Positions 36,119-44,751 are shown, counted from the first letter of the stretch. The stretch is DNA of 64,000 bases from Pseudomonas sp. RIT-PI-q (GCF_001297125.1 NZ_LHPC01000039.1:186001-250000), one strand, 5' to 3'. Program-made: numbers and translations. The notes: generated from the sequence alone by a model not told the origin.

Positions 36119-36983
36119 CGCTTTCTGAGAGAGGGAAAATCTTTAAACCCCAATTTTCGAAACCCTCTCCCACATTATTACATCCACCACTGCAGTAAAA
36201 CTTACGTTTGAGTACGTCAAAGGCACGATTTTCTTGCCCTGACCGCAAAACGCTCATACCGATGGGTCTTGCAACAAGGTCCGCTAGCTGTAACCCCGTG
36301 GAATTCACTTGTTTGGTTGCAAAGACGATGTCGAACGGCAATTGAATGCCCAATCGGTTCGCGCCATCGCACATGCGACGAAACTCCAGCTCTAGCTCAT
36401 TATCCTCACGCTTCCCTCGACGCTCGAAAATCACATGTGTCAAAGCGCACTGTTGATTCTTCTCCTGTAAATATTCATAAAGAGTTTCCAGACAGAAGCC
36501 GAGAGCGACGTGATAAGGATTGTGAACAGGACCTTGTTTTTCGCGAAGAGCGGCTTTGTCGATCACGCAACTGATCAGGACGAAATTGCTGGCTTCGATG
36601 ATGCCCGTCAACTCATCGAGGAAGGCGTGTTTGTGCTGCCTGGACACGAATAGACTAGAGAACGCTCCCTTTTCTTTTCGGATCTCCAACTCATGCAGAC
36701 CTATCAGGTCATGCCCCATATGATTGAATTTAAACTTCTGAAGGGCAGGAATAACCTTCTCGCAGTAATGCCTTTTATGAAACACGCAAAAGGCCAGCAC
36801 AAACACTGGATAGTTTTGATCTAACGTTTGCATCCCATGATCGCCGCTCTCATCGACATAAATTATAAAGTCGCTGTACTTCCCGCTCGGAGGTAAAGGC
36901 TTTTTTGCCTCAACATCAGGTTCACTTTCGCTTTCGTTTTCAAAAAGAAAAAACTGTTGAGAGGGGAAAATAGGGATCGACAC
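36105..36983 (-). CDS. DUF3800 domain protein
   Basis: A 292-residue protein with the DUF3800 hallmark IIYVDESGDHGM near residue 40 and further acidic residues (VIDKAALREKQG, STGLQLADLVARPIG). DUF3800 has an RNase H-like nuclease fold and is frequent in phages, islands and defence contexts; the function is mostly undefined. The first 35 residues are an acidic low-complexity leader. Base composition is more AT-rich than the LPS genes on both sides, and PAO1 has no such gene here as I recall, so it is probably acquired. The nearest conserved gene is the carbamoyltransferase, on the same strand. Confidence 0.85.
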   Translation of the reverse strand: MSIPIFPSQQFFLFENESESEPDVEAKKPLPPSGKYSDFIIYVDESGDHGMQTLDQNYPVFVLAFCVFHKRHYCEKVIPALQKFKFNHMGHDLIGLHELEIRKEKGAFSSLFVSRQHKHAFLDELTGIIEASNFVLISCVIDKAALREKQGPVHNPYHVALGFCLETLYEYLQEKNQQCALTHVIFERRGKREDNELELEFRRMCDGANRLGIQLPFDIVFATKQVNSTGLQLADLVARPIGMSVLRSGQENRAFDVLKRKFYCSGGCNNVGEGFENWGLKIFPLSESEKPR

Positions 36984-37053
36984 GAACTATTCATCCTTTG
37001 TTATTCGAGCCAGCTACTTAGGTGTATCACTGACACGCCTGAATACAAAAGAA

Positions 37054-37389
37054 TTAGCCGCGGCCTGCCCGCCAGTAAATGCCGATATTGCCATCGACCC
37101 CCTGCCGATAAAGGGTGTACGGCAAAACTGCCGTGTCCAGGAGGCCCGACAAGGCCAGATCCAGTAGAACGAACGGCACGAGAATGCCGGTGGGGTCCGG
37201 CGGCGCATTCAATACGCAGAAGTCGTAGGCCAAACCGCTGTAAACGCGAGGGATGGACTGACAATAGGTTTTTTGTTTTCGCAGCCCCTGCGCCGCGGCG
37301 GCGTCATCCTGCAACACCGTAGAGACGGTTCCGCAGCCTGCCAAAACCAGTGATAAAGCGCCCAACGTCATTGCCATTTGTATAGTCAA
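37054..37389 (-). CDS. YceK/YidQ-family lipoprotein
   Basis: A 111-residue small lipoprotein of the DUF1375 (YceK/YidQ) family. The lipobox is LAGC (VLAGCGTVSTVL). The conserved YSGLAYDFCVLNAPP and the segment PFVLLDLALSGLLDTAVLPYTL with a hydrophobic stretch and PYTLYRQG are typical; homologues have this 'DxPxSxxxDTxxLPY' pattern. The function is unknown. A TTG start at 37387-37389 is preferred because GGAGG lies 7 bases upstream; an ATG four codons later is possible. It separates the DUF3800 gene from the LPS kinase operon. Confidence 0.85.
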   Translation of the reverse strand: MTIQMAMTLGALSLVLAGCGTVSTVLQDDAAAAQGLRKQKTYCQSIPRVYSGLAYDFCVLNAPPDPTGILVPFVLLDLALSGLLDTAVLPYTLYRQGVDGNIGIYWRAGRG

Positions 37390-37520
37390 GACCAGCCCTC
37401 CGAGAACGTCTCGGCAAGCTAGCATCGTGGCTATTCAGGGCACAGTTCATGGCTTCTCAAGATCATGTAGGACGGTTCATAAGAACGTGTCCCCTATTCT
37501 CGGCCAACTGTTCCGGCCTC

Positions 37521-37611
37521 ATCGCGGGCAAGCCCGCTCCCACAGGGATGTGTGTCGCACACCGGATTTATGTACAACCAAAACCACTGTGGGAGCGGGC
37601 TTGCCCGCGAT
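37521..37611. repeat. REP inverted pair upstream/downstream boundary of LPS kinase operon
   Basis: Arms 37521-37543 and 37588-37611 are inverted copies of the GGGAGCGGGCTTGCCCGCGAT REP. The pair lies just beyond the 3' end of the kinase gene at 37629, with a 44-base loop. Confidence 0.9.
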
Positions 37612-37628
37612 AGGACCGAAGGTCCGAT

Positions 37629-39080
37629 TCAGGCGGCGCTAGAGATGTCTTTGGGAAGTCGCTGATCGATCACTTGATACAACGCGCTATTCTCAGGCCA
37701 GTTACGCATGAACCGCGCCCGATCCCGCGCATACGCCGGGGCGAAGCTGCTGAGTGAGCCGTGCTGACACATCGAATCCAGATCGATCAGCGCCCAGCGA
37801 TCATCCTGCCAGAACAGGTTGTGGCCCTTGAAATCGCCATGACTGATCCGCTCGCCAATCAGTTCCGCAAACAAATGGTCCAGCGCCAGCAATTCAGCCT
37901 CGGGCGCGGCGCCGCTCTCAACGTACGGCGCAAAGCGCTCGATGATGTCCGGCCCCGTCAGGTGCTCGGTGATCAGGTAAGCCCGACTGCGCAGCCACAG
38001 AAAACGCTTCTCCAGCAACGCCAGGGGCTTGGGCGTGGCGATACCGAGGAACGCCAGACGATTGCCTTCGCGCCAGGAATGCCAGGCACGGCTCGGACGC
38101 CAGAAGCGTTTGAGCCAGTGGGCGAACCCTTTGATGTTGTAGCGTTTGATCACCAGCGTACGGCCGCCCACCTCGACCTTGCCGACGCTGGCTGCGCCGC
38201 CGGTCTTGTACAGGTGGCCCTGATCGAGCAAGGCATCGGCCTGTTCCAGCACCGGCAGCATCGCCGCTGCTTCCTCGCGGCGAATCGCCCGCAAGCCGAA
38301 CGCGCCGCGCTGGACGCTGAACAGCGTGCATTCGCGGCCGATCTTGATCAGGTAGTCCTTGAGACGCCAGCTGCGGACCTTGTTGATCTGCTTCTGCAAC
38401 GCTTCCATCGGCAAGGCATGTTCGCCGTTGCTCAGCAGGTAATACACCAGCAATTCTTCGGTGAACGGTTCCAGCGATTTGGGTAACTGGGCAAAAAACA
38501 CCCCGAGGTTTTCCAGGACTTTCTGCCGCGACAGCGGCTGGCCGGGGGTTTCGGAGCAGACGCCGCCGCCATCGATCAGATACAACCGACCGCGCTGGCG
38601 CAAGAGGTTGTCCAGGTGCAGGTCTTCCTGCCAGAGCCCCTTGCGATGCATTTGGCCGATAGCGCCCAGCGCCTCGGCCAGCACAGCCCCTTGCATATCC
38701 GCCAGCACCGGCAAATGCTCGACCCGTTTCCAGGTTTCACCGAGGCTTTCGGCGCCCTCGATGAACTCGAACAGCAACCAGCCGCCCTCGCCGTCCTTCA
38801 GGCCGTCGGCCAACAGCTGTGGCGTGGTCAGGCCCTGATCGGCGAGCAAGTGCACACCGTTGCGCTCGCGCTGGAAATGCCGCGCCGCTTTGCTGCCGAC
38901 CAATAATTTGGCCAGCACCGGCCGGCCGCGCCAGACGCCGGCACCGACGTAACGCTGGCCGGGCAATACCCGCAACAGACTGAGCAGCTGCAACTCGGCA
39001 GGCCCGGCGGCATCGGCCAGGGAAATGCTCAGTGGCAGGCTCGGGCTGCGGCCCGCGTTTTTAAGCTCCGACAAACGCAT
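37629..39080 (-). CDS. InaA-type LPS kinase with two kinase-like domains
   Basis: A 483-residue protein with two successive protein-kinase-like (InaA/RIO-type) domains. The first (about 1-230) has a catalytic loop WQEDLHLDNLL and metal loop YLIDGGGV; the second (about 270-470) has ISHGDFKGHNLFW and ALIDLDSM. Both therefore keep the H-x-D...N and D residues. The position equals PA5006. Such kinases phosphorylate LPS core heptoses or assist WaaP; the exact substrate is unproven. It is the last gene of the minus-strand core operon and overlaps the previous gene by one base (TGATG). Confidence 0.87.
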   Translation of the reverse strand: MRLSELKNAGRSPSLPLSISLADAAGPAELQLLSLLRVLPGQRYVGAGVWRGRPVLAKLLVGSKAARHFQRERNGVHLLADQGLTTPQLLADGLKDGEGGWLLFEFIEGAESLGETWKRVEHLPVLADMQGAVLAEALGAIGQMHRKGLWQEDLHLDNLLRQRGRLYLIDGGGVCSETPGQPLSRQKVLENLGVFFAQLPKSLEPFTEELLVYYLLSNGEHALPMEALQKQINKVRSWRLKDYLIKIGRECTLFSVQRGAFGLRAIRREEAAAMLPVLEQADALLDQGHLYKTGGAASVGKVEVGGRTLVIKRYNIKGFAHWLKRFWRPSRAWHSWREGNRLAFLGIATPKPLALLEKRFLWLRSRAYLITEHLTGPDIIERFAPYVESGAAPEAELLALDHLFAELIGERISHGDFKGHNLFWQDDRWALIDLDSMCQHGSLSSFAPAYARDRARFMRNWPENSALYQVIDQRLPKDISSAA

Positions 39081-39832
39081 CAGCGCGTCTCCTTGTGACT
39101 GCGCCGAGCGGTCAGTCGCACCAGCCAGCTGTCGATCAGCGAACTGTCCGGCGATTGATCGAGATACGTGGCCAACAACTCACGCAGCTGCGCTTCGCTC
39201 CACTCGGGCGAGCGACGCAGCAGCGGTTCCAGATCCTTGACCCGGTCACGCTGACCGAACAGCAATGGCCGGGTCTTTTCCAGGTCGATCAGCTGGGCCA
39301 GGTAACCGTCGCCGGTGGCCTGAAGAAAAATATGCTTGGGGTAGAAGCAGCCGTGAACCTGACGCGCGCCGTGCAGGCGTCGAGCCAGTTGGCCACAGGC
39401 CTTGAGAACCGCCGAATGCTGCGCCGCGCTCAGCTCCGACCAGCGCTGCAACAACGAATCGAGGTCATCCCAGCCATCCAGGGCTCGGGTCAGCAGGATA
39501 GCCCTGACTTCGCCGTCGACCTTGCGCTCGCCAAAGAACGCAGCCTTCAGCGCTGGAATGCCGAGCTTTTCATAGCGACTGATGTTGCGAAATTCGCGGG
39601 CAAAACTGGGCTCGCCAAACGGCGCGTGCAAGGTGCGCATCTGGTAATTACTTTGGCGCTTGAGGTAGTAGCCATGACCTTCCAGCACCAGCCGGAACAC
39701 ACTGCTCCAGCCACCGCGCCCCGTGTTGGGCTCATCCACAGCGTCGAGCTGCTTGGCCCAGAGTGCGTCGAAAGTGCCGAGGCCGTGACGCTCAAGCAGC
39801 GCACGGTCTTCAGCCGCCAGAAAATCAGTCAT
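39080..39832 (-). CDS. wapQ: LPS core kinase WapQ-like (InaA family)
   Basis: A 250-residue InaA-type kinase. The nucleotide-binding region is YYLKRQSNYQMRTLHAPFG and the catalytic loop is HGCFYPKHIFLQ, which lacks the usual Asp after His, followed by the metal loop LIDLEKTRPLL. In P. aeruginosa WapQ (PA5007) is a putative core kinase of the same size and place. The missing Asp makes its activity uncertain, although the same loop is common in this group. It overlaps wapP by four bases and the two-domain kinase gene by one. Confidence 0.83.
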   Translation of the reverse strand: MTDFLAAEDRALLERHGLGTFDALWAKQLDAVDEPNTGRGGWSSVFRLVLEGHGYYLKRQSNYQMRTLHAPFGEPSFAREFRNISRYEKLGIPALKAAFFGERKVDGEVRAILLTRALDGWDDLDSLLQRWSELSAAQHSAVLKACGQLARRLHGARQVHGCFYPKHIFLQATGDGYLAQLIDLEKTRPLLFGQRDRVKDLEPLLRRSPEWSEAQLRELLATYLDQSPDSSLIDSWLVRLTARRSHKETR

Positions 39833-40563
39833 TCACGTCCCTCGAAAAATCTCACCACGTGCCGAATGCGTTTTTTGTCGGCCGCATTGAGCCGGGTCCG
39901 CTGGCGATATTGCAGGTAGAAGCGCAACCGCTGGGTAGCCGACAAGTGATACTTGGCGACCTTGTCGAGGCACGCCAGGTCCTTGGTGATGCGGTACTTG
40001 AGCCAGAAGCCGCGCCAGAAATCGCCGTTGGGGCAGTCGATCAGGAACAACCGCGCCTCATCGTCAATCAGCAGGTTGCGCCACTTCAAATCGTTATGGG
40101 TGAAGCGGTGGTCGTGCATGGTCCGGGTGTAGCCGGCCAGTTGTCGACTGATGGTGTCGACCCAGGCGCGGTCCGCCAGTTTCGGATCATGCCGTTCGGC
40201 CAGGACCGCCAAGTCTTCGGTACGCGGCAATTCACGGGTGATCATCGCCCCGCGATCATAAGCCGCGCCGCGCCGCTCCAACCCCCAAGCCACCACTTCA
40301 GCCGTGGGAATGCCCCACTTGGCAAAGCGCTTGAGGTTTTGCCATTCCATTTTTACCCGCGGCTTGCCGAGGTAACGGCGCAGGCCTTTGCCGGCGCCGA
40401 CGTAGCGTTTCACGTAATAGTTGACGCCATTGCGCTCGACGCGAATGACCTCGGACAACGGGTCACGGGTCAGGCGCTCGCCTTGAAGCGCAAACACTGC
40501 TTCAAGGCTGCCGAAATCTTCTGCCAGCTCGCTGTAAGCAGGCTCAAGTCTCCAACCCGGCAT
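39829..40563 (-). CDS. wapP: LPS heptose kinase WapP-like
   Basis: A 244-residue kinase of the WaaP/WapP family. The catalytic loop is FTHNDLKWRNLLID (H156, D158, N163) and the metal loop is FLIDCPNGDFW. An ATP-contact lysine is likely in YYVKRYVGAGKGLRRYLG. WapP phosphorylates the second inner-core heptose, supporting outer membrane integrity. The start and stop overlap neighbours by one to four bases in the waaF-waaC-waaG-waaP-wapP-wapQ operon. Confidence 0.88.
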   Translation of the reverse strand: MPGWRLEPAYSELAEDFGSLEAVFALQGERLTRDPLSEVIRVERNGVNYYVKRYVGAGKGLRRYLGKPRVKMEWQNLKRFAKWGIPTAEVVAWGLERRGAAYDRGAMITRELPRTEDLAVLAERHDPKLADRAWVDTISRQLAGYTRTMHDHRFTHNDLKWRNLLIDDEARLFLIDCPNGDFWRGFWLKYRITKDLACLDKVAKYHLSATQRLRFYLQYRQRTRLNAADKKRIRHVVRFFEGRE

Positions 40564-41369
40564 TAGAGCGCGTCCCCGTATCGCTGTTTACGATCGTAGA
40601 GCTTGTTGGCCTTGCCTTCGAGCCAGGCCAGCAGCGCCGCTTCTTCAGCCAGGATCTGGCGCAGCGGCTGCTGGAAGTAATCCTTGAGGAAGCGCAGTTT
40701 GTCGCGACGGGTCAGGCCAATGTCCAGCGCCGAAAAATACAGCGCCGCCAGGTCCTTGTTGCGCCAGCGCTGAGTGATCGCCGGGCGGGTCTGGGCACGG
40801 TGCAGGTCGATCACCGAGAGCTTGAAGTCGTCGGCCGTCACCGGTTTGTCGGTGTGCAGCAGGAAGTGGCAGATGTAGCAATCACGATGGTTGACCCCGG
40901 CGCGGTGCATCATGCCGGTCATGCGGGCGACTTCGGCGATCAAGGCGCGCTTGAGCTTGGGCTCGGGCGGTTGCTTGACCCAGTCGATGCTGAAGTCTTC
41001 GAGGCTGACGGTAGGTGCCAGTTCTTCGGTGACGATGAACGAGTGCTGGTCTGCCGGGTTGCTGCCTTTTTCACCGTACGCCACGGCGGTCATGGTGGGC
41101 ACGCCGACTTCTTGCAGGCGCTGAATGGCCTTCCACTCCTGACCCGCGCCGAGCACCGGCAGCTTGGCGGTGAGCAGGTTCTTGAAGATTTCGCTCCAGC
41201 CGACGCCACGGTGGATCTTCACGAAGAAACCATTGCCGTTCACTTCAGTGCGCAACGTGCGGCGCGCTTCCAGTTCACGGTACACCTCGCCCTTGAGGCC
41301 CTCGACTTCGGCGAACGGGTCGCGTCCGGCCCAGAGGCTCTTGAACGGTTCAGCCAGCATCAACTTCAT
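40563..41369 (-). CDS. waaP: LPS core heptose(I) kinase
   Basis: WaaP phosphorylates O-4 of the first inner-core heptose, which is essential for viability in P. aeruginosa. The 268-residue length equals PAO1 WaaP. The catalytic loop is GVNHRDCYICHFLLH with H161 and D163, and the metal loop is SVIDLHRAQTR. The invariant lysine is likely K51 in FFVKIHRGVG. It sits between waaG and wapP with one-base TGATG overlaps at both ends, so it is translated in a coupled series. Confidence 0.95.
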   Translation of the reverse strand: MKLMLAEPFKSLWAGRDPFAEVEGLKGEVYRELEARRTLRTEVNGNGFFVKIHRGVGWSEIFKNLLTAKLPVLGAGQEWKAIQRLQEVGVPTMTAVAYGEKGSNPADQHSFIVTEELAPTVSLEDFSIDWVKQPPEPKLKRALIAEVARMTGMMHRAGVNHRDCYICHFLLHTDKPVTADDFKLSVIDLHRAQTRPAITQRWRNKDLAALYFSALDIGLTRRDKLRFLKDYFQQPLRQILAEEAALLAWLEGKANKLYDRKQRYGDAL

Positions 41370-42490
41370 TAAGCGTGCTCCGCCAGAATCACATCCGCCG
41401 CGTGCTGCGGCATGCTATAGAGGTCGGCCGTCTCGGCAAAAGCCAGACCGTTGCGGCTCCAGGCCGCCCGTGCTTGAGCGTCGTTCAACATGCCGGTCAG
41501 GTATTGCGTCAGTTGCGCCTGATCGAAAGGTTCGTCCAGCACCAGGCCGGCGTCGGCCTCGGCGATGTAATGGGCGTAACCACAGACCGCGCTCACCAGC
41601 ACCGGCAACCCGGCCACCAGCGCTTCGAGCAACACGGTCCCGGTGTTTTCGTTGTACGCCGGATGGATCAACAGGTCGGCGCCAAGCAGGAAACGCGGGA
41701 TATCGCTGCGGCCCTTGAGGAACGTCACGTTGTCGCCGAGGCCCAATGTGGCGCTCTGCATCTGGAATAATTTGGGGTCGTCCTGGCCAATTACAAATAG
41801 CCGGGTGCGTTTCTTCAGATCGGCGGGCAATGCGGCCAATGCCTTGAGGCTGCGATCCACGCCCTTGGTCTTGAACCCGGAGCCGATTTGCACCAGCAAC
41901 AGCTCATCGTCCTTCAGCTTGAATTCACGGCGGAATTTGGCGCGAATCTCGGCGGCATTCGGCGGCGCGCGACGGTCCTGAGAGATGCCCGGCGGCAACA
42001 GATGAAAGCGCTCCAGCGGGGTGTCGTAATGCTTGATGAACAGCGGCTGCTGGACTTCGGAAATCATCAGCACTTCGGTCTTGGCGTCCTTGGCGAACAC
42101 CGCGCGCTCGTACTCGGCGAAGTGCCGGTAGCGGCCCCAGCGTCGGTACAGCGAATTGCGCAGGTTCTGCGCCTTGTCTTCGAAGCAGCCATCCGCGGCG
42201 TAGTAGACGTCCAGGCCTGGCATCTTGTTGAAGCCGATCAAGCGGTCAACGGGACGCTTGGCCAGGTCAGCCTCCATCCACTCGCTGAGTTTCTCGTTGC
42301 GCCGATGGTTGAAGAACGCTTTGACCGGCGCCACCAACACTTCGAAACCCGGCGGAATGTCGCCTTCCCAGATCAGCGTGTAGACGCGAATCTGGTGGCC
42401 GCGCGCCTGGCATTCCAGGGCGATGCGCATGAAGTCGCGCTGCAAGCCCCCGAATGGAAAGTACTTGTACAAGACGAATGCCAATTGCAT
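41369..42490 (-). CDS. waaG: LPS core glycosyltransferase I (WaaG)
   Basis: A 373-residue GT4 enzyme that adds the first outer-core hexose to heptose II. The N-terminus MQLAFVLYKYFPFGGLQRDFMRIA carries the family's FGGLQRD signature, and the C-terminal donor domain has LLVQIGSGFKTKGVDRSLKAL, FLKGRSDIPRFLLGADLLIHPAYNE and GTVLLEALVAGLPVLVSAVCGYAHYI. In Pseudomonas WaaG transfers galactosamine. It overlaps waaP and waaC by one base each. Confidence 0.95.
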   Translation of the reverse strand: MQLAFVLYKYFPFGGLQRDFMRIALECQARGHQIRVYTLIWEGDIPPGFEVLVAPVKAFFNHRRNEKLSEWMEADLAKRPVDRLIGFNKMPGLDVYYAADGCFEDKAQNLRNSLYRRWGRYRHFAEYERAVFAKDAKTEVLMISEVQQPLFIKHYDTPLERFHLLPPGISQDRRAPPNAAEIRAKFRREFKLKDDELLLVQIGSGFKTKGVDRSLKALAALPADLKKRTRLFVIGQDDPKLFQMQSATLGLGDNVTFLKGRSDIPRFLLGADLLIHPAYNENTGTVLLEALVAGLPVLVSAVCGYAHYIAEADAGLVLDEPFDQAQLTQYLTGMLNDAQARAAWSRNGLAFAETADLYSMPQHAADVILAEHA

Positions 42491-43551
42491 CAGCGCAGCT
42501 CCTCAGCCAGTAACAACGTGCTCAGTCGGGTCGCGACACGCTCGGGATTCAGACGCGTGAAGCACAGGGGCCACTCGCGCTTAAGGTCGAACCGACGGGC
42601 ATCTTCGGCCGTCGGTTGATACGTACATTTCTTTTGCATACACGGCGCGCAGGGGAAATCGCTGGCGATGTGAATCTGCGATTTGCCGTAGGCGCCGGTC
42701 AGGCCCGGGTTGGTTGGGCCGAACAGCGACAGCGTCGGCACGTCGAGTGCCGCGGCCAAATGACCGAGGCCAGTGTCCACCGCCACGCAGGCTTGCGCGC
42801 CGGCCAGCACTTTGCCGACGCCCGCCAGGTTCAGCTTGGGCAGCACTTCGACATGCTTCATGTCTTTGGCGATGCGCTCGGCACGGGCCTTCTCGATCGC
42901 GTTGCCCCACGGCAGTTTGACCCCGACGCCCAGATAGCCGACGCGCTCGGCCAGCTCGCGCCAGTAAGCTTCAGGCCAGTGTTTGGTGTCCCACGTGGTG
43001 CCGTGCAGGAACAGCACGTAAGGATTCTTGCGTGGCAATTCCACCAGTCGATCGATGCTCAGGCCATAGTCGCCCAGGCCTTTGGGCAGGTCATAGCCCA
43101 GCGCGATGGCGAACAATTGGCGCACGCGTTCGACGGCGTGCTGACCACGGGCCACCGCCAGACGTCGATCATAGAAGCGTGCGGCGATCGGCTCCCGTGC
43201 AGAACTCTTATCGAGGCCGGCCACCGGGGCTTTGACATAGCGGGTCAGCAAGGCGCTTTTCAGCAGGCCCTGGGCGTCGATCACCAAATCGTATTTCGTC
43301 GCGCGAACGCTTTGCTTGAAGCGCTTCCACTCGCCACTCTTGATGGTTTGCCAGATGTTCTTGCGCCAGCGACGGATTGCCACCGGAATCACCTTGCCCA
43401 CGGCCGGGTGCCAGGTCGGGATTTCGGCGAAGCCTTCTTCCACCACCCAGTCGAACGTGATGCCGGGGATTGCCCGCGCCGCGTCGGTCAACGCCGGCAA
43501 TGCGTGAATCACATCGCCCAGCGAAGAAGTCTTGATCAGCAGAACCCGCAA
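42490..43551 (-). CDS. waaC: LPS heptosyltransferase I
   Basis: WaaC transfers the first L-glycero-D-manno-heptose onto Kdo2-lipid A. The 353-residue GT9 protein begins MRVLLIKTSSLGDVIHALPALTDA, the conserved acceptor-site motif with its catalytic Asp. The ADP-heptose site is FLHGTTWDTKHWPEAYW and VDTGLGHLAAALDVPTLSLFGPTNPG. A C-terminal cysteine pair lies in PCAPCMQKKCTY. It is next to waaF with one base between them and overlaps waaG by one. Confidence 0.96.
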   Translation of the reverse strand: MRVLLIKTSSLGDVIHALPALTDAARAIPGITFDWVVEEGFAEIPTWHPAVGKVIPVAIRRWRKNIWQTIKSGEWKRFKQSVRATKYDLVIDAQGLLKSALLTRYVKAPVAGLDKSSAREPIAARFYDRRLAVARGQHAVERVRQLFAIALGYDLPKGLGDYGLSIDRLVELPRKNPYVLFLHGTTWDTKHWPEAYWRELAERVGYLGVGVKLPWGNAIEKARAERIAKDMKHVEVLPKLNLAGVGKVLAGAQACVAVDTGLGHLAAALDVPTLSLFGPTNPGLTGAYGKSQIHIASDFPCAPCMQKKCTYQPTAEDARRFDLKREWPLCFTRLNPERVATRLSTLLLAEELR

Positions 43552-43552
43552 A

Positions 43553-44587
43553 CTATTTGACCTCGACCACAGTGCCCTGCAACCGCTGCAAGGCTTCGTT
43601 CACCGCTTGCGGCATGAGCTGACGCAGGCAGTTGTAATGACCGAAGCGGCACGTGCGGTCGAAGCACGGGCTGCATTCGATGCCCAGGCGCACGACTTCG
43701 ACGTGCTCGGCCAGCGGTGGCGTGAAGCCCGGCGAGGTCGAGCCGTAGACCGCCACCAATGGGCGATTCAGCGCGGCGGCGACGTGCATCAGGCCCGAAT
43801 CGTTGGAGACCACCGAGTCGGCGCAGGACATCAGGTCGATGGCTTCGGCCAGGGACGTGCCGCCGCTGAGGTTCACCGATTCTTCACGCAAACCGGGAAT
43901 CAATCGCGAGCGGATGTCTTCGCCGACGGCGTGATCGTTTTTCGAACCGAACAGCCAGACTTGCCAGCCTTCGCGGATTTTCGCTTCGGCGACCTTGGCG
44001 TAATGCTCGGACGGCCAGCGCTTGGATTCGCCAAACTCGGCACCGGGGCACAGCGCCAACACTGGGCGATCGAGGGCCAGGTCGAACTTGGCGAGCGCCG
44101 CCTCGCGGGTCACCGGATCGATCTGCAGACTTGGCCGTGGGTACGGCTTCGGCAGATCAACGCCAGGCTCGTAAGCCAGGGCCATGAAACGCTCGATCAT
44201 CAGCGGATAGCGTTCTTTATCCAGCGTGCGCACGTCATTGAGCAGGCCGTAGCGGAACTCGCCGCGCCAGCCGGTGCGCTTCGGGATGCCGGCGAAGAAC
44301 GGCACCAGCGCCGACTTCAGGGAGTTGGGCAACAGGATCGCCTGGTCGTACTGGCCGGCCAGGGATTTACCGATGCGCCGACGCGTCGCCAGTTCGAGAA
44401 CGCCGTGGCCGAGCGGAAAGCTCAAGGCCTGGCGCACTTCGGGCATGCGCTCAAGAATCGGCCGGCTCCACTCGGGGGCCAGCACGTCGATTTCGCATTG
44501 CGGGTGGCGTTGCTTCAGACACTGAAACAGTGTCTGCGCCATCACCATGTCACCGACCCAGCTGGGCCCAACGATCAGAATTTTCAT
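43553..44587 (-). CDS. waaF: LPS heptosyltransferase II
   Basis: WaaF adds the second inner-core heptose. The 344-residue GT9 enzyme starts MKILIVGPSWVGDMVMAQTLFQCL and has the donor site LALCPGAEFGESKRWPSEHYA, SNDSGLMHVAAALNRPLVAVYGSTSPGFTPP and the C-terminal CSPCFDRTCRFGHYNC. A weak GGAA ribosome-binding site precedes the ATG at 44585-44587; the open frame upstream includes a hairpin and is not coding. It is the first gene of the core operon. In PAO1 ilvE lies just upstream, but not here. Confidence 0.96.
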   Translation of the reverse strand: MKILIVGPSWVGDMVMAQTLFQCLKQRHPQCEIDVLAPEWSRPILERMPEVRQALSFPLGHGVLELATRRRIGKSLAGQYDQAILLPNSLKSALVPFFAGIPKRTGWRGEFRYGLLNDVRTLDKERYPLMIERFMALAYEPGVDLPKPYPRPSLQIDPVTREAALAKFDLALDRPVLALCPGAEFGESKRWPSEHYAKVAEAKIREGWQVWLFGSKNDHAVGEDIRSRLIPGLREESVNLSGGTSLAEAIDLMSCADSVVSNDSGLMHVAAALNRPLVAVYGSTSPGFTPPLAEHVEVVRLGIECSPCFDRTCRFGHYNCLRQLMPQAVNEALQRLQGTVVEVK

Positions 44588-44607
44588 GTGGTTTCCAAAA
44601 ACGAACC

Positions 44608-44627
44608 GGGGAGGCATACGCCTCCCC
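44608..44627 (-). promoter_or_regulatory. hairpin directly upstream of waaF
   Basis: GGGGAGGC-ATAC-GCCTCCCC is a perfect 8-bp GC stem with a tetraloop, ending 20 bases before the waaF ATG. On the minus strand GGTTCG and then TTTTT follow, so the T-run is displaced from the stem. It could be the remains of an intrinsic terminator or a leader structure of the LPS core operon. Confidence 0.55.
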
Positions 44628-44661
44628 GCCTCGAGAATTCTACAAAACACTGCAGATCTAC

Positions 44662-44751
44662 TGTGGGAGCGAGCCTGCTCGCGATAGCTGCGTGACAGTC
44701 ACCATAAAGGTTGAATGTGACGGCCTCATCGCGAGCAGGCTCGCTCCCACA
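44662..44751. repeat. REP inverted pair 1 between waaF and glnE
   Basis: TGTGGGAGCGAGCCTGCTCGCGA at 44662 and its inverted copy TCGCGAGCAGGCTCGCTCCCACA ending at 44751. The outer flanks (CTACAAAACACTGCA before and CTGGGTATTGG after) recur around pair 2, so the unit was duplicated as a whole. The 350-base waaF-glnE gap holds these two pairs, a hairpin and no gene. Confidence 0.9.
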
